A stretch of 64,000 nt of DNA. It comes from Oceanobacter sp045430275 (GTDB lineage Bacteria > Pseudomonadota > Gammaproteobacteria > Pseudomonadales > Oceanobacteraceae). Below are positions 52,506 to 62,781 of this stretch, one piece after another (positions within the stretch are counted from its first letter, which is position 1; each line of letters begins with the position of its first letter). Below the pieces are notes generated by a model. It was given only the letters and a program-made list of their open reading frames with translations. It was not told the DNA's origin and did not search any database. Position numbers and translations under genes: made by a program. The DNA lies in assembly GCA_045430275.1 (NCBI GenBank), contig JAILXU010000011.1, forward strand, positions 72,457-136,456, given 5' to 3'.

Positions 52506-53579
52506 ATGATGAATGGCAAACTCATTCCCCTGATCATCGCCGTTATCACCCCTCTGACCTGGGCAGATGGGCCAACGGTTTCCACTCACACCGTCACAGC
52601 GGGCAAACTAACCGATCAATACGAGATTTCCGGTCGTGTCACCGCTGCACAACGTGTCGCCATCATTCCCCGCGTGAATGGTGTTCTGGAACAGCGCCTG
52701 TTTACCGAAGGCAGTCGCATTCAAAAAGGCGATAAGCTATTTGTGATCGAGCAACGGCCTTATCAGATCAAGGTCAAGCAGGCTCATGCACAACTGAAAA
52801 GCGCCAAGGCAGCACACAAGCAAGCCCAGGCCGAGTTGAAACGCTTGCAGGCTCTGCGAAAATCCGGGGCTGCCTCTCGTTCTAAACTCGAAAGCGCTGA
52901 AGCCACACGCGATCAAGCCGCTGCGACAGTACAACAGGCCGAAGCCGGTCTGGAACAGGCACAACTGGAACTGAGCTACACCGAAATCAGCAGTCCACTG
53001 GCCGGAAAAATTGGCCGGACCAGCCAGACGGCTGGCAACCTGGTCACAGCCAACAGCGCCGCTCTGGCTACCGTGGTTCAAACCGATCCTGTATATGTCG
53101 AGATTTCTGTCAGCAACAAACTGTTGCTGAATGTCCGCCGTCAGTCTCCCGAATTGCAGGAAGCCAAGGTGATCCCACACCTGGTACTGGCTGATGGCAA
53201 ACCCTACCAGCACGCAGGCCAGTTTGATTTTATAGACCCGGAACTGAACCCGGATACAGATTCTCTGCAGGTACGTGCCACCTTCCCAAATCCCAACGGT
53301 TTGTTGCTGCCAGGAGAATACGTCAAGGTACATATGCAACCCAAAGATGCCCAAGACATACTGCTGGTGCCTCAGGTAGCTGTACAACGCGACAAGGATG
53401 GCTTTTATGTTCTGCTGGTGAATGACCAAACCACCGTCGAGCAACGTCGGGTGGTATTGGGCGAGCAAGATGGTACCCACTGGACAATTATTTCTGGCCT
53501 GACACAAGGTGAGCGTGTCATCACCCTGGGCCTGCAAAAAGTTCAGGTTGGCCAACCCGTTACCGTTGCGGAGGGCTAA
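52506..53579 (+). CDS. RND efflux periplasmic adaptor
   Basis: This 357-residue protein has a signal peptide (LIPLIIAVITPLTWA; no lipobox cysteine), a biotinyl-lipoyl-like domain (RVTAAQRVAIIPRVNGVLEQRLFTEGSRIQKGDKLFVIEQ), a helical hairpin rich in Ala/Gln/Lys, and beta-barrel and membrane-proximal domains (LLPGEYVKVHMQP). It bridges the pump at 53583 and an outer-membrane channel. Two ATGs stand together at 52506 and 52509. No TolC-type gene is in the operon. Confidence 0.92.
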   Translation: MMNGKLIPLIIAVITPLTWADGPTVSTHTVTAGKLTDQYEISGRVTAAQRVAIIPRVNGVLEQRLFTEGSRIQKGDKLFVIEQRPYQIKVKQAHAQLKSAKAAHKQAQAELKRLQALRKSGAASRSKLESAEATRDQAAATVQQAEAGLEQAQLELSYTEISSPLAGKIGRTSQTAGNLVTANSAALATVVQTDPVYVEISVSNKLLLNVRRQSPELQEAKVIPHLVLADGKPYQHAGQFDFIDPELNPDTDSLQVRATFPNPNGLLLPGEYVKVHMQPKDAQDILLVPQVAVQRDKDGFYVLLVNDQTTVEQRRVVLGEQDGTHWTIISGLTQGERVITLGLQKVQVGQPVTVAEG

Positions 53580-53582
53580 CCC

Positions 53583-56500
53583 ATGTTCTCTCGCTTTTTT
53601 ATTCAGCGCCCCAAATTTGCTCTGGTGATCTCAATTGTGATCATGATTGCCGGAGTGTTGGCCGTCACAACACTGCCCGTGACCCAGTACCCGGACATCA
53701 CACCACCTCAGGTTCAGGTCAAGGCCACCTATACCGGTGCCAATGCCGAAACGGTTGAGCAAGCTGTTGCGGCTCCGATTGAGTCGATGGTGAATGGCGT
53801 CGATGACATGTTGTACATGACGTCCACCAGCGGCAACGATGGCAGCTACACCCTGACCATCACATTCAACGTCGGCACTGACCCGGATCAGGCTGCGGTG
53901 AACGTTCAGAACCGGGTTGCCCTGGCCAGTGCCAGCTTGCCCCAGGACGTTGTTCGGCGCGGAGTAACAACCCAGAAGCAATCCAGCTCCATGTTAATGG
54001 TGCTAGCACTGACTTCCCCCAATGGTACGCATGACAACCTGTTTATGAGCAACTACTCGTCCATTTATCTGGAGGATGCACTGGCGCGTATCAATGGTGT
54101 TGGTGGTGCCAGCCAGTTTGGCAGTATGGAATATGGCATGCGGGTCTGGCTCGACCCGGATCGTCTGAAAGCACTGGATCTATCACCCGCTGACATCAGC
54201 AATGCCATTCAAAGCCAGAGTGTGCAGGCTGCTTTAGGCCAGATTGGTGCTCCCCCCGTGACCAATCAACAGCAGTTTCAGTACACCCTTTCAGCCAAAG
54301 GACGCCTGGCCACCCAGGATGAATTTGAAAACATCATCATTCGCAGCAGCAACGATGGCAGTCTGATTCTGCTGAAAGACATTGCCCGCGTTGAGCTGGG
54401 ATCGCAGTCCTACGGTTTCCGCATGCGAGTCAACGGTCAACCCGGTGTGCCTTTTGCGGTGTATCAAAGCCCAGGTGCCAATGCGCTGGACGTGGCCGAT
54501 CAGGTCGTTGCGGAAATGGAACGCCTGAAACAGTTTTTCCCGGATGATCTGGAATATCAGGTGTTCTACGACTCAACGCAATTTGTACGGGCCTCTATCA
54601 GCGAAGTGGTTGATACCCTGATCCTGACATTTATTCTGGTGATTGCAGTCACCTTCCTGTTTCTCGGCGACTGGCGTGCCACCCTGATTCCCTCCGCCAC
54701 CATTCCCGTATCACTGGTGGGTACCTTTGTGGCACTGCAAGCAGCGGGATTTACCATCAACACCATTTCATTATTTGCTCTGATTCTAGCCATCGGTATC
54801 GTGGTTGATGATGCCATTGTGGTAGTCGAAAACGTCAAACGGCATATGAAAAAAGACAACCTGAAAGCCCCAGAGGCAACCTCCCGCGCTATGGGTGAAG
54901 TCTTTGGCCCGGTAATTGCCACCACTCTGGTTCTGTTAGCGGTGTTTGTGCCGGTTGCCTTTATGCCGGGTCTGACGGGTAAACTTTACACTCAGTTTGC
55001 CGTGACGATCTCAGTAGCTGTAGTGTTGTCATCCATCAACGCCCTGACGTTATCTCCAGCCCTCTGTGCCTTGCTGCTGAAACCTGAAAAAGAAGCCAGT
55101 GGCTTTTTCGCCTGGTTTAACCGGGTGGTAGACAAAGCCAGAGAACGCTATGTACTCGGTGCGGTCTTTTTTAACACGCGCCTGATGCTAACGGCCGCTA
55201 CCATTGCAGTACTTGGCGGGGCCACCTTCTATCTGGCCAAAAACACGCCCACTGGCTTTATTCCTTACGAAGATCAGGGTGCTTTCTTTGTCGATATGTC
55301 TCTGCCACAAGGTGCTTCACTGAATCGTACCGATGAGATAGCTCTGCGTCTGGAAGAACAGATTCGGGAGATCCCTGAGATTGAACGCACCATGGTTGTC
55401 ACGGGCTATGGCTTGCTGGCTGGCGCTACGTCCAATGCTGCTTTTATGCTGCCAGTGCTCACTGATTGGAGTGAGCGCCCGGATACACCCTGGTATCAAA
55501 CCTTCGGGCAAATGCGTGACATGCTCAGTAATGAACCCGGTGCTAATGCCTTCGGTTTTCCACCACCGCCCATTCCAGGGCTGGGGAACGCTGGAGGGCT
55601 GGAAGCCAATTTGTTAGATCTCACCAACGGCACTCCCCAGCAACTGGCTCAAGTATCCAGCAGCCTGATATTGGCACTGAATCAGTCGGATGCCATCAAG
55701 CAGGCTTTCACGCTCTACAGTGCCAACACGCCGCAACTGGAGCTGGTACTGGATCGCCGCAAGGCGTTGTCTCTTGGCGTCACACCGGCTGAGATCTTCT
55801 CAACCTTGCAAAGCCAGTTAGGTTCTTCATACGTTAATGACTTCACACTGTATGGGCGTAATTACCGAGTCATGCTGCAAGCAGAAAGTGAATATCGGGA
55901 TGCCATTCAGGATATTGATGGCATTTATGTGCGTTCTTCTCGCGGCAGCATGGTGCCGATCAACGCAATGGTGGACATCAAACAAATACTCGGGCCACAG
56001 AAGCTGGATCGCTTTAATACCTATCGGGCTGCAGCGGTCACCATCACTCCGGCAGATGGTTTTGCCAGTGGTGAGGTCATGGCCATTGTCGAACAAGTTG
56101 CTGCCGACACTCTACCCAATGGCTACAACCTGGAATGGTCAGGCACTGCACAACAGGAGCAGGAATCAGCGGGCTATGTGATGCTGATTTTTGGGCTGTC
56201 ATTGCTATTTGCCTATCTGTTTCTGGTGGCTCAGTACGAGAGTTGGACTATCCCTATGGCCGTTTTACTGTCAATTGTGGTTGCAGTGCTGGGAGCCTTG
56301 CTACCTCTGTATCTGATTGATGGTCTGGATAACAATCTCTATGCCCAGGTGGGGCTGGTAATGCTCATCGGCCTGGCCAGTAAGTCGGCTATTCTGATTG
56401 TGGAGTTTGCCAAGCAATTACGAGAGGAAGGCCAAAGCATTGAAGCCGCTGCCAAGCAGGCCGCAGACCTGCGCTTCAGGGCCGTGATGATGACCGCTTT

Positions 56501-56687
56501 CTCCTTTATCCTCGGCGTTGCACCTCTGATTGCTGCATCTGGTGCCGGAGCCATGAGCCGGATTTCTATTGGTTTTGTGGTGCTGTCAGGCATGCTGTTT
56601 GCTACAGTAATCGGGATTTTTCTGATCCCTGCCTTGTTTGTCATGATGCAAACGCTTCGGGAAAAAGCCAAATCGGCGGATGCCTGA
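53583..56687 (+). CDS. HAE1-family RND multidrug efflux permease
   Basis: This 1034-residue AcrB/MexB-type transporter has the proton-relay Asp pair in AIGIVVDDAIVVVENV and the partner Lys in LIGLASKSAILIVEFAK, plus the start MFSRFFIQRPKFALVISIVIMIAG. Large periplasmic loops follow helices 1 and 7. It exports hydrophobic drugs or solvents by proton antiport. It starts 3 bases after the adaptor stop and ends with a terminator. Confidence 0.96.
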   Translation: MFSRFFIQRPKFALVISIVIMIAGVLAVTTLPVTQYPDITPPQVQVKATYTGANAETVEQAVAAPIESMVNGVDDMLYMTSTSGNDGSYTLTITFNVGTDPDQAAVNVQNRVALASASLPQDVVRRGVTTQKQSSSMLMVLALTSPNGTHDNLFMSNYSSIYLEDALARINGVGGASQFGSMEYGMRVWLDPDRLKALDLSPADISNAIQSQSVQAALGQIGAPPVTNQQQFQYTLSAKGRLATQDEFENIIIRSSNDGSLILLKDIARVELGSQSYGFRMRVNGQPGVPFAVYQSPGANALDVADQVVAEMERLKQFFPDDLEYQVFYDSTQFVRASISEVVDTLILTFILVIAVTFLFLGDWRATLIPSATIPVSLVGTFVALQAAGFTINTISLFALILAIGIVVDDAIVVVENVKRHMKKDNLKAPEATSRAMGEVFGPVIATTLVLLAVFVPVAFMPGLTGKLYTQFAVTISVAVVLSSINALTLSPALCALLLKPEKEASGFFAWFNRVVDKARERYVLGAVFFNTRLMLTAATIAVLGGATFYLAKNTPTGFIPYEDQGAFFVDMSLPQGASLNRTDEIALRLEEQIREIPEIERTMVVTGYGLLAGATSNAAFMLPVLTDWSERPDTPWYQTFGQMRDMLSNEPGANAFGFPPPPIPGLGNAGGLEANLLDLTNGTPQQLAQVSSSLILALNQSDAIKQAFTLYSANTPQLELVLDRRKALSLGVTPAEIFSTLQSQLGSSYVNDFTLYGRNYRVMLQAESEYRDAIQDIDGIYVRSSRGSMVPINAMVDIKQILGPQKLDRFNTYRAAAVTITPADGFASGEVMAIVEQVAADTLPNGYNLEWSGTAQQEQESAGYVMLIFGLSLLFAYLFLVAQYESWTIPMAVLLSIVVAVLGALLPLYLIDGLDNNLYAQVGLVMLIGLASKSAILIVEFAKQLREEGQSIEAAAKQAADLRFRAVMMTAFSFILGVAPLIAASGAGAMSRISIGFVVLSGMLFATVIGIFLIPALFVMMQTLREKAKSADA

Positions 56688-56691
56688 AAAC

Positions 56692-56727
56692 AAAAAACGG
56701 GTAGTGACTTTCATCACTACCCGTTTT
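56692..56727. terminator. Bidirectional terminator between the RND and mrp operons
   Basis: AAAAAACGGGTAGTGA-ctttca-TCACTACCCGTTTTT forms a 10-bp GC-containing stem flanked by A- and T-runs. It can stop transcription from both convergent operons. Confidence 0.92.
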
Positions 56728-56748
56728 TAATACTTCCAAAGAACCCAT

Positions 56749-57123
56749 TCAGCTCTGTTTCTTGTCAACCGATGGCGACTTGCGATCACGCATGAGTTCC
56801 GCAAGCTCGGCATTGGTGGTGCCTTCCTGCATGGGCACTCGGCGATGCAGGGCCGCCTTGGCAATCATATACGCCGATACCGGAGCTGTAATAAACAGGA
56901 ACAGGCTGATCACAATTTCCTGAATACTGAAGCCTCGACCTTCCGCCACATGCAGACACATGGACGCAATCAGGATACAGCCGATACCCAGCGTGGTGGT
57001 TTTGGTGGGTGCGTGTAAACGCGTGTACACATCGGGCAGTTTTACCATTCCTACTGCACCAATCAGCACAAACAGGCCTCCCAGTACCAATAAAAAAGAC
57101 GCGATCCATTCAAGCCAGGACAT
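56749..57123 (-). CDS. mrpG: Na+(K+)/H+ antiporter subunit G
   Basis: This 124-residue protein has about three helices and the family segments GGLFVLIGAVGMVKLPDVYTRLHAPTKTTTLG and a basic C-terminal tail. It is the last gene of the mrp operon, 9 bases after mrpF. Mrp complexes exchange protons for Na+ or K+. Confidence 0.93.
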   Translation of the reverse strand: MSWLEWIASFLLVLGGLFVLIGAVGMVKLPDVYTRLHAPTKTTTLGIGCILIASMCLHVAEGRGFSIQEIVISLFLFITAPVSAYMIAKAALHRRVPMQEGTTNAELAELMRDRKSPSVDKKQS

Positions 57124-57132
57124 AAGGGCCTC

Positions 57133-57402
57133 CTACTCAATAATGTCGCCACGCAACAAATACTTGGACAAGGCCGAAGTGCTGACAAAACCCAACATGG
57201 CAATCAGCAAGGCCGCTTCGTAATACAAGGCAGTCTGGAAGTAGATTCCCAACAGCACAATCAACGCAATGCAATTGATGTACATGGTATCCAGCGCCAG
57301 AATTCGGTCGGTCACGGTCGGCCCAACAATCAATCGCCAGGCATTCAACACCAGCGCCAGACCGACCAACACGGTGACACTCTGAAGCACGGTATCTAAC
57401 AT
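57133..57402 (-). CDS. mrpF: Na+(K+)/H+ antiporter subunit F
   Basis: This 89-residue protein has three helices and the MrpF core RLIVGPTVTDRILALDTMYINCIALIVLLG. The start overlaps mrpE by 7 bases. Confidence 0.92.
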   Translation of the reverse strand: MLDTVLQSVTVLVGLALVLNAWRLIVGPTVTDRILALDTMYINCIALIVLLGIYFQTALYYEAALLIAMLGFVSTSALSKYLLRGDIIE

Positions 57403-57884
57403 GAGAATATCTCCTTCAGTTCCGCTTCGTAGCGCTGCTTGATGGACTGAATCAGCTCATCTTCTGTCTTCATATGCAGCACATGAATGTAGAGCCACTT
57501 CATATCTTCTGAGAAATCGACACTGACTGTACCCGGCGTCAATGAAATGGTGCTGGCCAAAATCGCCAGGGGAAATTCACCGTTCAAATCCAGAGGCAAA
57601 GCCACAATGCCCGGACGCAAACGAGAATTCGGAGACAAAACCCGAATGGCCACTTCAAAGTTGGATAACAAAATATCCCACAGCACCACCAGCACATATC
57701 GAAGCGCTTTGATGGGTTTTTTCACGCGTGGATGGTTATCACTCATGGGTGCAACCAACCAGCAAATACCCAGACTGAGGGTCAACCCCAGAACCAGATG
57801 ACCCACACTGAAGTCATTCAGAAACAGCCATACCAGCGTCAGAATCACGGCGTGAAACGGCATGGGGAAAAGGCAGCGGATCAT
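57396..57884 (-). CDS. mrpE: Na+(K+)/H+ antiporter subunit E
   Basis: This 162-residue protein has two N-terminal helices and the conserved cytosolic part RPGIVALPLDLNGEFPLAILASTISLTPGTVSVDFSEDMKWLYIHVLH. The start overlaps the mrpD stop by 4 bases. Confidence 0.93.
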   Translation of the reverse strand: MIRCLFPMPFHAVILTLVWLFLNDFSVGHLVLGLTLSLGICWLVAPMSDNHPRVKKPIKALRYVLVVLWDILLSNFEVAIRVLSPNSRLRPGIVALPLDLNGEFPLAILASTISLTPGTVSVDFSEDMKWLYIHVLHMKTEDELIQSIKQRYEAELKEIFSC

Positions 57885-59389
57885 TCTGCACCTCCTGTCA
57901 TTAATAAAGAGGTATCCATTCCCTGAAACAGATCAGTCGCTGCACGCTCGGTAAATTCGGTTAGCCAACCTGCCCCAACAACCATCGCAACCAACGCGGC
58001 CATCAGGACATAGATTCCGCCCCATTGCAGTGGATGTACGGTGTTATTGCCCGATTTGCCATCTCGTGTACGCCAGAACAAGGTACTTCCGGCGCGCGAC
58101 AAGGCAACCAGCGCGGCCAGACTGGCAAGCAGCAAAGGTGGCCAGATCCAGTCAGCCGATTGTGATGCCAGAGTCGCCTGCATCATCAATACTTTGCCAA
58201 TAAAACCGGACAATGGTGGCATTCCGATCAAGGCCAGTGCTGTCACAAAGAACACACCACCAACCAGTCCGGCTTGTGGCATGGCACGCGCTGAGACAAA
58301 GCGGTCTTCAGCCGGGCCTCGAAGGCTCACGATCAGACCCGCTATCAGGAAAATCAAAGCGGTCGTCAGAGTGCTGTGAATCAGATAGTACAGCCCGGCA
58401 CTGGTGCTGGCATGCGTCGCAGTCGCAACCATCAACAGCAGGCTCCCGACAGAAACAATGACCAGATTGGCCGCCAGACTTCTCAAGGTCTGACTCGACA
58501 ACACCGAGACCATACCAATCAGCAAGGTCAGCCACGCCAGCGGCCAGATCCAGGGTTGTGCAATATTCGCCAGCCCACCTGCGTCTTCTCCGAAGATGCC
58601 CAGATGCACTCGCCAGAGACTGTAGATGCCGACCTTGGTCATAATGGCAAACAAGGCCGCAACTGGTGCAGGAGCGGCACTGTATGCCTTGGGCAACCAG
58701 AACTGTAATGGCAGCATGGCCGATTTCAGACCAAACACCACCACCAGCAGCAAGGCACCACTGCGAGCCAATGTCAGACTGCCACCTTCGATGGTCGGTG
58801 CGATGCGTGCCATATCGGCCATATTCAAGGTGCCGAAGGTGCCATACAGAACACCCAGAGCAATCAGGAATAATGCGGAACCCGCCAGATTCAGGATCAC
58901 GTAATGGACATTCGCGGCGGTCTTTTGCTTGCCGCCACCATGAATAATCAACCCGTACGATGCAATCAACAGCACTTCAAAAAAGACAAACAGGTTGAAA
59001 ATATCACCGGTCAGAAACGCGCCCTGAATTCCCATCACCTGAAACATCAACAAGGGCTGGAAGAAAGGGCCATGTTCATCTTCCCCGGCGCTGGCGTACA
59101 GTTGCACAGCCAGAACCAGCACACTGGTCAACACCAGAAGAATGGCAGCCAGACGATCCACCACCATCAAAATACCGAAAGGTGGTCGCCACTCTCCCAC
59201 GGCGTACAGGTGTACGCCCTGCGCATCCACTTCTACCAGCAGCAGTACAGCCACCGCCAGCATGAGCAGAGACGCCAGCGTGCCCAGTACCCGTCGATAG
59301 ACGGTGATCCGACTGAAAGGCGGAATCAACATTAACGCGCCAACGATCAATGGAATCAGAATTGGCAGAACCGGCAAATGCGTCATCAT
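57881..59389 (-). CDS. mrpD: Na+(K+)/H+ antiporter subunit D
   Basis: This 502-residue protein is a complex I NuoN-like proton channel subunit with about 14 helices. Seen are FEVLLIASYGLIIHGG (conserved Glu), GLKSAMLPLQFWLPKAYSAAPAPVAALFA (conserved Lys) and GMPPLSGFIGKVLM. It overlaps mrpC by 4 bases. Confidence 0.95.
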   Translation of the reverse strand: MMTHLPVLPILIPLIVGALMLIPPFSRITVYRRVLGTLASLLMLAVAVLLLVEVDAQGVHLYAVGEWRPPFGILMVVDRLAAILLVLTSVLVLAVQLYASAGEDEHGPFFQPLLMFQVMGIQGAFLTGDIFNLFVFFEVLLIASYGLIIHGGGKQKTAANVHYVILNLAGSALFLIALGVLYGTFGTLNMADMARIAPTIEGGSLTLARSGALLLVVVFGLKSAMLPLQFWLPKAYSAAPAPVAALFAIMTKVGIYSLWRVHLGIFGEDAGGLANIAQPWIWPLAWLTLLIGMVSVLSSQTLRSLAANLVIVSVGSLLLMVATATHASTSAGLYYLIHSTLTTALIFLIAGLIVSLRGPAEDRFVSARAMPQAGLVGGVFFVTALALIGMPPLSGFIGKVLMMQATLASQSADWIWPPLLLASLAALVALSRAGSTLFWRTRDGKSGNNTVHPLQWGGIYVLMAALVAMVVGAGWLTEFTERAATDLFQGMDTSLLMTGGAE

Positions 59390-59763
59390 CGATTCTGCTC
59401 CTTGCGCTGCTTGCGATCCAATAACTCGCCATGCGCCAGCGAAGCTTCACGACCATCAACCTGGTCATTGCCCATATCGGTGCGCGAACGAATCGCCAGG
59501 ATAATGACAAAGGCGGTCATGGCAAAACCAATCACAATGGCTGTCAGTACCAGCGCTTGTGGCAAAGGATCCGAATAGGACTCAGCCGTACCCAGAATCG
59601 CAGCGCCGTTAATCATCAATCGGCCACTGGCAAACAGAAACAGATTGACGGCGTAGGACAACAGAGTCAGCCCCAAAATCACGGGAAAGGTCTGGCCTCG
59701 CAGCATCAGGAACACGCCAGCGCCCGTCAGAAAACCAACTCCCAAAGCAAAACTGAACTCCAT
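59386..59763 (-). CDS. mrpC: Na+(K+)/H+ antiporter subunit C
   Basis: This 125-residue NuoK-like protein has three helices (GVGFLTGAGVFLMLRGQTFPVILGLTLLSYAVNLFLFASG) and the segment DPLPQALVLTAIVIGFAMTAFVI. The start overlaps the mrpA stop by one base. Confidence 0.94.
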   Translation of the reverse strand: MEFSFALGVGFLTGAGVFLMLRGQTFPVILGLTLLSYAVNLFLFASGRLMINGAAILGTAESYSDPLPQALVLTAIVIGFAMTAFVIILAIRSRTDMGNDQVDGREASLAHGELLDRKQRKEQNR

Positions 59764-62564
59764 TATCCCTTGCCTCCCTGCAAACGCAGACGTTCGGATG
59801 TCGTTGTCTTGCCGAGGTTTGCCAGAATCAGCAGAGTTGCACCAATCACAGTCAAATACACTCCCAGGTCAAATACCATGGCACTGGCTAGCTCAAACTT
59901 GCCAATGCCGGGTAAATAGAAATAGTCGTACCAGGTTTTGAGGAAATTGAAGCCAAAGAACCAGCTTCCAACACCCGACAAAATAGCGATGCACAGGCCA
60001 CTGGCAATCAATGCCTGATAGTTGATCGGCATGCGTTGTTTCATCCATTCCACACCATGGGCGATGTATTGCTGAATCAAAGCAATGGCCGTCACCAAAC
60101 CCGCGATAAAGCCACCGCCCGGCATGTTATGGCCCCGCAAAAAGATGTAGGCAGACACCAGCAATGCCAGTGGCAACAAACTTTGAGACACCAGCGCCAG
60201 CAAGACCGGATGAGTCTCTCTAGACCACGGAACGCCTTCGCTGTTAGCCGTCGGCATCGCTAGGGTAATGCGCAACAAGAGTTTGTAGATCCCCAATGCT
60301 GCGATCCCCAGAACGGTGATCTCACCCAACGTATCAAAACCCCGGAAATCCACCAGAATCACATTCACCACGTTGGTGCCACCGCCACCCGACTTCGAGT
60401 TTTCGAGGAAGAAATCAGAAATTGACTCCAAAGGCCGCGTCAGCATGGCATAACAGATGGTTCCGACAACGCTGCCGAATAAAGTAGCCACCCCCATATC
60501 CCGCACAATCACTCGCAACGGGCTATCCAATATTGGGCTGTGTTGCGGCAGGAAGAACAATGCCAGCAGGAACAACAAAATAGTCACAACTTCCACAGAT
60601 AACTGCGTCAGTGCCAGATCAGGTGCGGAGAAGTACGCAAAAGCAATGGACACCACCAGGCCAACAACGGATAACGCCAACAGCGCTCTCAAGCGATGAT
60701 GGCTCCACCAGACCGTTAGCAACGTTGAGACAATCAGCAGGCCGGTACAAAACGTCACCACCCAGTTTGTCGGGATCTGAGGCCGAACACCCTCCACCGA
60801 CTCCATGGTCAGCAAGGGATAGGAGATCATCGCCAGTGCCAGCAGAAGCATCAAAAACATGGCTCGCTGCAAGGAATCGGTATCAAACCAGTTCTGAATG
60901 ACACTCGCTTTTCGCACCAACGACTGAACCAGTCCTTCAAAAATCATTTTGGCGTCCAGATCATCAAACTTGCCCTGAAACTGGAACAGGTGCCGACGCT
61001 GGATATACAAGAAAGAACCCACACTGATAGCGACCGCACTCATGGCCAGCGGCACATTGAAGCCATGCCAGATATGCAAATGAAATTCCGGCACAGCCGT
61101 CTGCAAAACCGCAGACGATGCTGCATTCAATAAGTCCCCAACCACAAACTGTGGGAATATACCGACAACCAGACACAACACAACCAGCACCTCAACAGGC
61201 ACCCGCATATAACGCGGTGGTTCGTGAGGTGTTTTTTCCAGACCAATCGGTTCACCGTTGAAAAAGACGTCGTGCATAAAGCGCAGGGAATAGGCAACGG
61301 ACAAAGCACCACCAACGGTCGCCAGCAACGGAATCCACCAGGACAAGGCTCCCAGCGTGTATTGATTCAACGTCTCGGCAAACATCATTTCCTTGGACAG
61401 AAAACCATTCAACAACGGCACACCTGCCATGGAAGCAGCCGCGACCATCGCTAACGTCGCCGTGACTGGCATAAACTTCCACAAGCCATTCAGCTTGCGC
61501 ATATCCCGGGTGCCCGATTCATGATCAATAATACCGGCAGCCATAAACAGCGATGCCTTGAATATCGCGTGATTGATCACATGAAAAATGGCAGCAATGG
61601 CAGCCAGATCACTTCCCAATCCAAGTAACAAAGTGATCAATCCAAGATGGCTGATGGTGGAATACGCCAGCAGCCCTTTTAAATCGTGTTTGAACAAAGC
61701 GGTATAAGCACCGACCAACAAGGTCGCCATCCCCGTCAGAGACACCACAATAAACCAAGCATCCGTATCGGCTAACAAGGGAAAGAAACGCGCCATCAGG
61801 AAAATGCCCGCTTTCACCATCGTGGCGGAATGCAGGTACGCACTGACAGGCGTTGGGGCCGCCATGGCATGTGGCAACCAGAAGTGAAACGGAAACTGAG
61901 CCGACTTGGTAAACGCCCCCAACAAAAACAACACCAGAATAACGGGGTAATAACCACTGGCATGCACCGCGTCTGCCATGCCCAGTACTTCGTCCAGTTT
62001 ATACGTTCCTGTTGCGTCGCCAATCAGCAACAGCGCTGCCAATAAGGCCAGGCCACCGGCACCAGTAACCGTTAAGGCCATACGTGCGCCCTTACGAGCT
62101 TCAGAACGCTCTGACCAGAAACTGATCAACAAAAAAGAACTGATACTGGTTAATTCCCAGAACACCCACAACTGGATCAGGTTGTTGGACAGCACAATCC
62201 CCAGCATGGCTACCATGAATAGCATCAGGTAGGCATAAAACCGACTCATCGAGTCTTTCTGGGAAAGGTAGTAGCGGGCGTAGAGAATGATCAACAGACC
62301 AATCCCCAGAATCAACAAAGCAAAGAGATAGGCCAGGCCATCCAGGTGAAGCTCGATATTGAGCCCCAGAGCCGGAATCCACTCCAGAGAAAACGTATTA
62401 ACCTGACCCGTAAACACATCATGAGTGTGTCTGATCAGTATGACCAACGCCGCAAACGGCGCAATCGCCGTGGCCCAGGCACAAACAGAACGGCCAAACC
62501 TGGCCGTAAGCAAGGGAGACAGAATACCCAATATGGGTAACAGCAGTATCCAGAACATATTCAT
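59763..62564 (-). CDS. mrpA: Na+(K+)/H+ antiporter subunit A fused to subunit B
   Basis: This 933-residue protein joins a NuoL-like MrpA part (VFWELTSISSFLLISFW, FLPHAMAAPTPVSAYLHSATMVKAGIFL, HVINHAIFKASLFMAAGIIDHESGTRD) to a C-terminal MnhB domain (GHNMPGGGFIAGLVTAIALIQQYIAHG). The fusion makes this a group 2 (six-gene) Mrp/Pha operon with no separate B gene. The N-terminus is at 62564. Confidence 0.95.
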   Translation of the reverse strand: MNMFWILLLPILGILSPLLTARFGRSVCAWATAIAPFAALVILIRHTHDVFTGQVNTFSLEWIPALGLNIELHLDGLAYLFALLILGIGLLIILYARYYLSQKDSMSRFYAYLMLFMVAMLGIVLSNNLIQLWVFWELTSISSFLLISFWSERSEARKGARMALTVTGAGGLALLAALLLIGDATGTYKLDEVLGMADAVHASGYYPVILVLFLLGAFTKSAQFPFHFWLPHAMAAPTPVSAYLHSATMVKAGIFLMARFFPLLADTDAWFIVVSLTGMATLLVGAYTALFKHDLKGLLAYSTISHLGLITLLLGLGSDLAAIAAIFHVINHAIFKASLFMAAGIIDHESGTRDMRKLNGLWKFMPVTATLAMVAAASMAGVPLLNGFLSKEMMFAETLNQYTLGALSWWIPLLATVGGALSVAYSLRFMHDVFFNGEPIGLEKTPHEPPRYMRVPVEVLVVLCLVVGIFPQFVVGDLLNAASSAVLQTAVPEFHLHIWHGFNVPLAMSAVAISVGSFLYIQRRHLFQFQGKFDDLDAKMIFEGLVQSLVRKASVIQNWFDTDSLQRAMFLMLLLALAMISYPLLTMESVEGVRPQIPTNWVVTFCTGLLIVSTLLTVWWSHHRLRALLALSVVGLVVSIAFAYFSAPDLALTQLSVEVVTILLFLLALFFLPQHSPILDSPLRVIVRDMGVATLFGSVVGTICYAMLTRPLESISDFFLENSKSGGGGTNVVNVILVDFRGFDTLGEITVLGIAALGIYKLLLRITLAMPTANSEGVPWSRETHPVLLALVSQSLLPLALLVSAYIFLRGHNMPGGGFIAGLVTAIALIQQYIAHGVEWMKQRMPINYQALIASGLCIAILSGVGSWFFGFNFLKTWYDYFYLPGIGKFELASAMVFDLGVYLTVIGATLLILANLGKTTTSERLRLQGGKG

Positions 62565-62781
62565 ATAGAGGCAAAGCCCTGTCAGTTTAAGTCCATTACA
62601 TCGAGCTGGTCATACCCAGAGCCCATAGGGCAATTTCGACCAATGAAAACAGGCAGAGCTTACCACGGTTTGAGAGTCGGGGTGACCCTCCACAACCAGC
62701 CTATAAATCCATTTAATTACTTTGGTTATAACCGCAAAAAAAGTACTGGAAACCCCTTATAAATCAGTAATTTCACTCATA

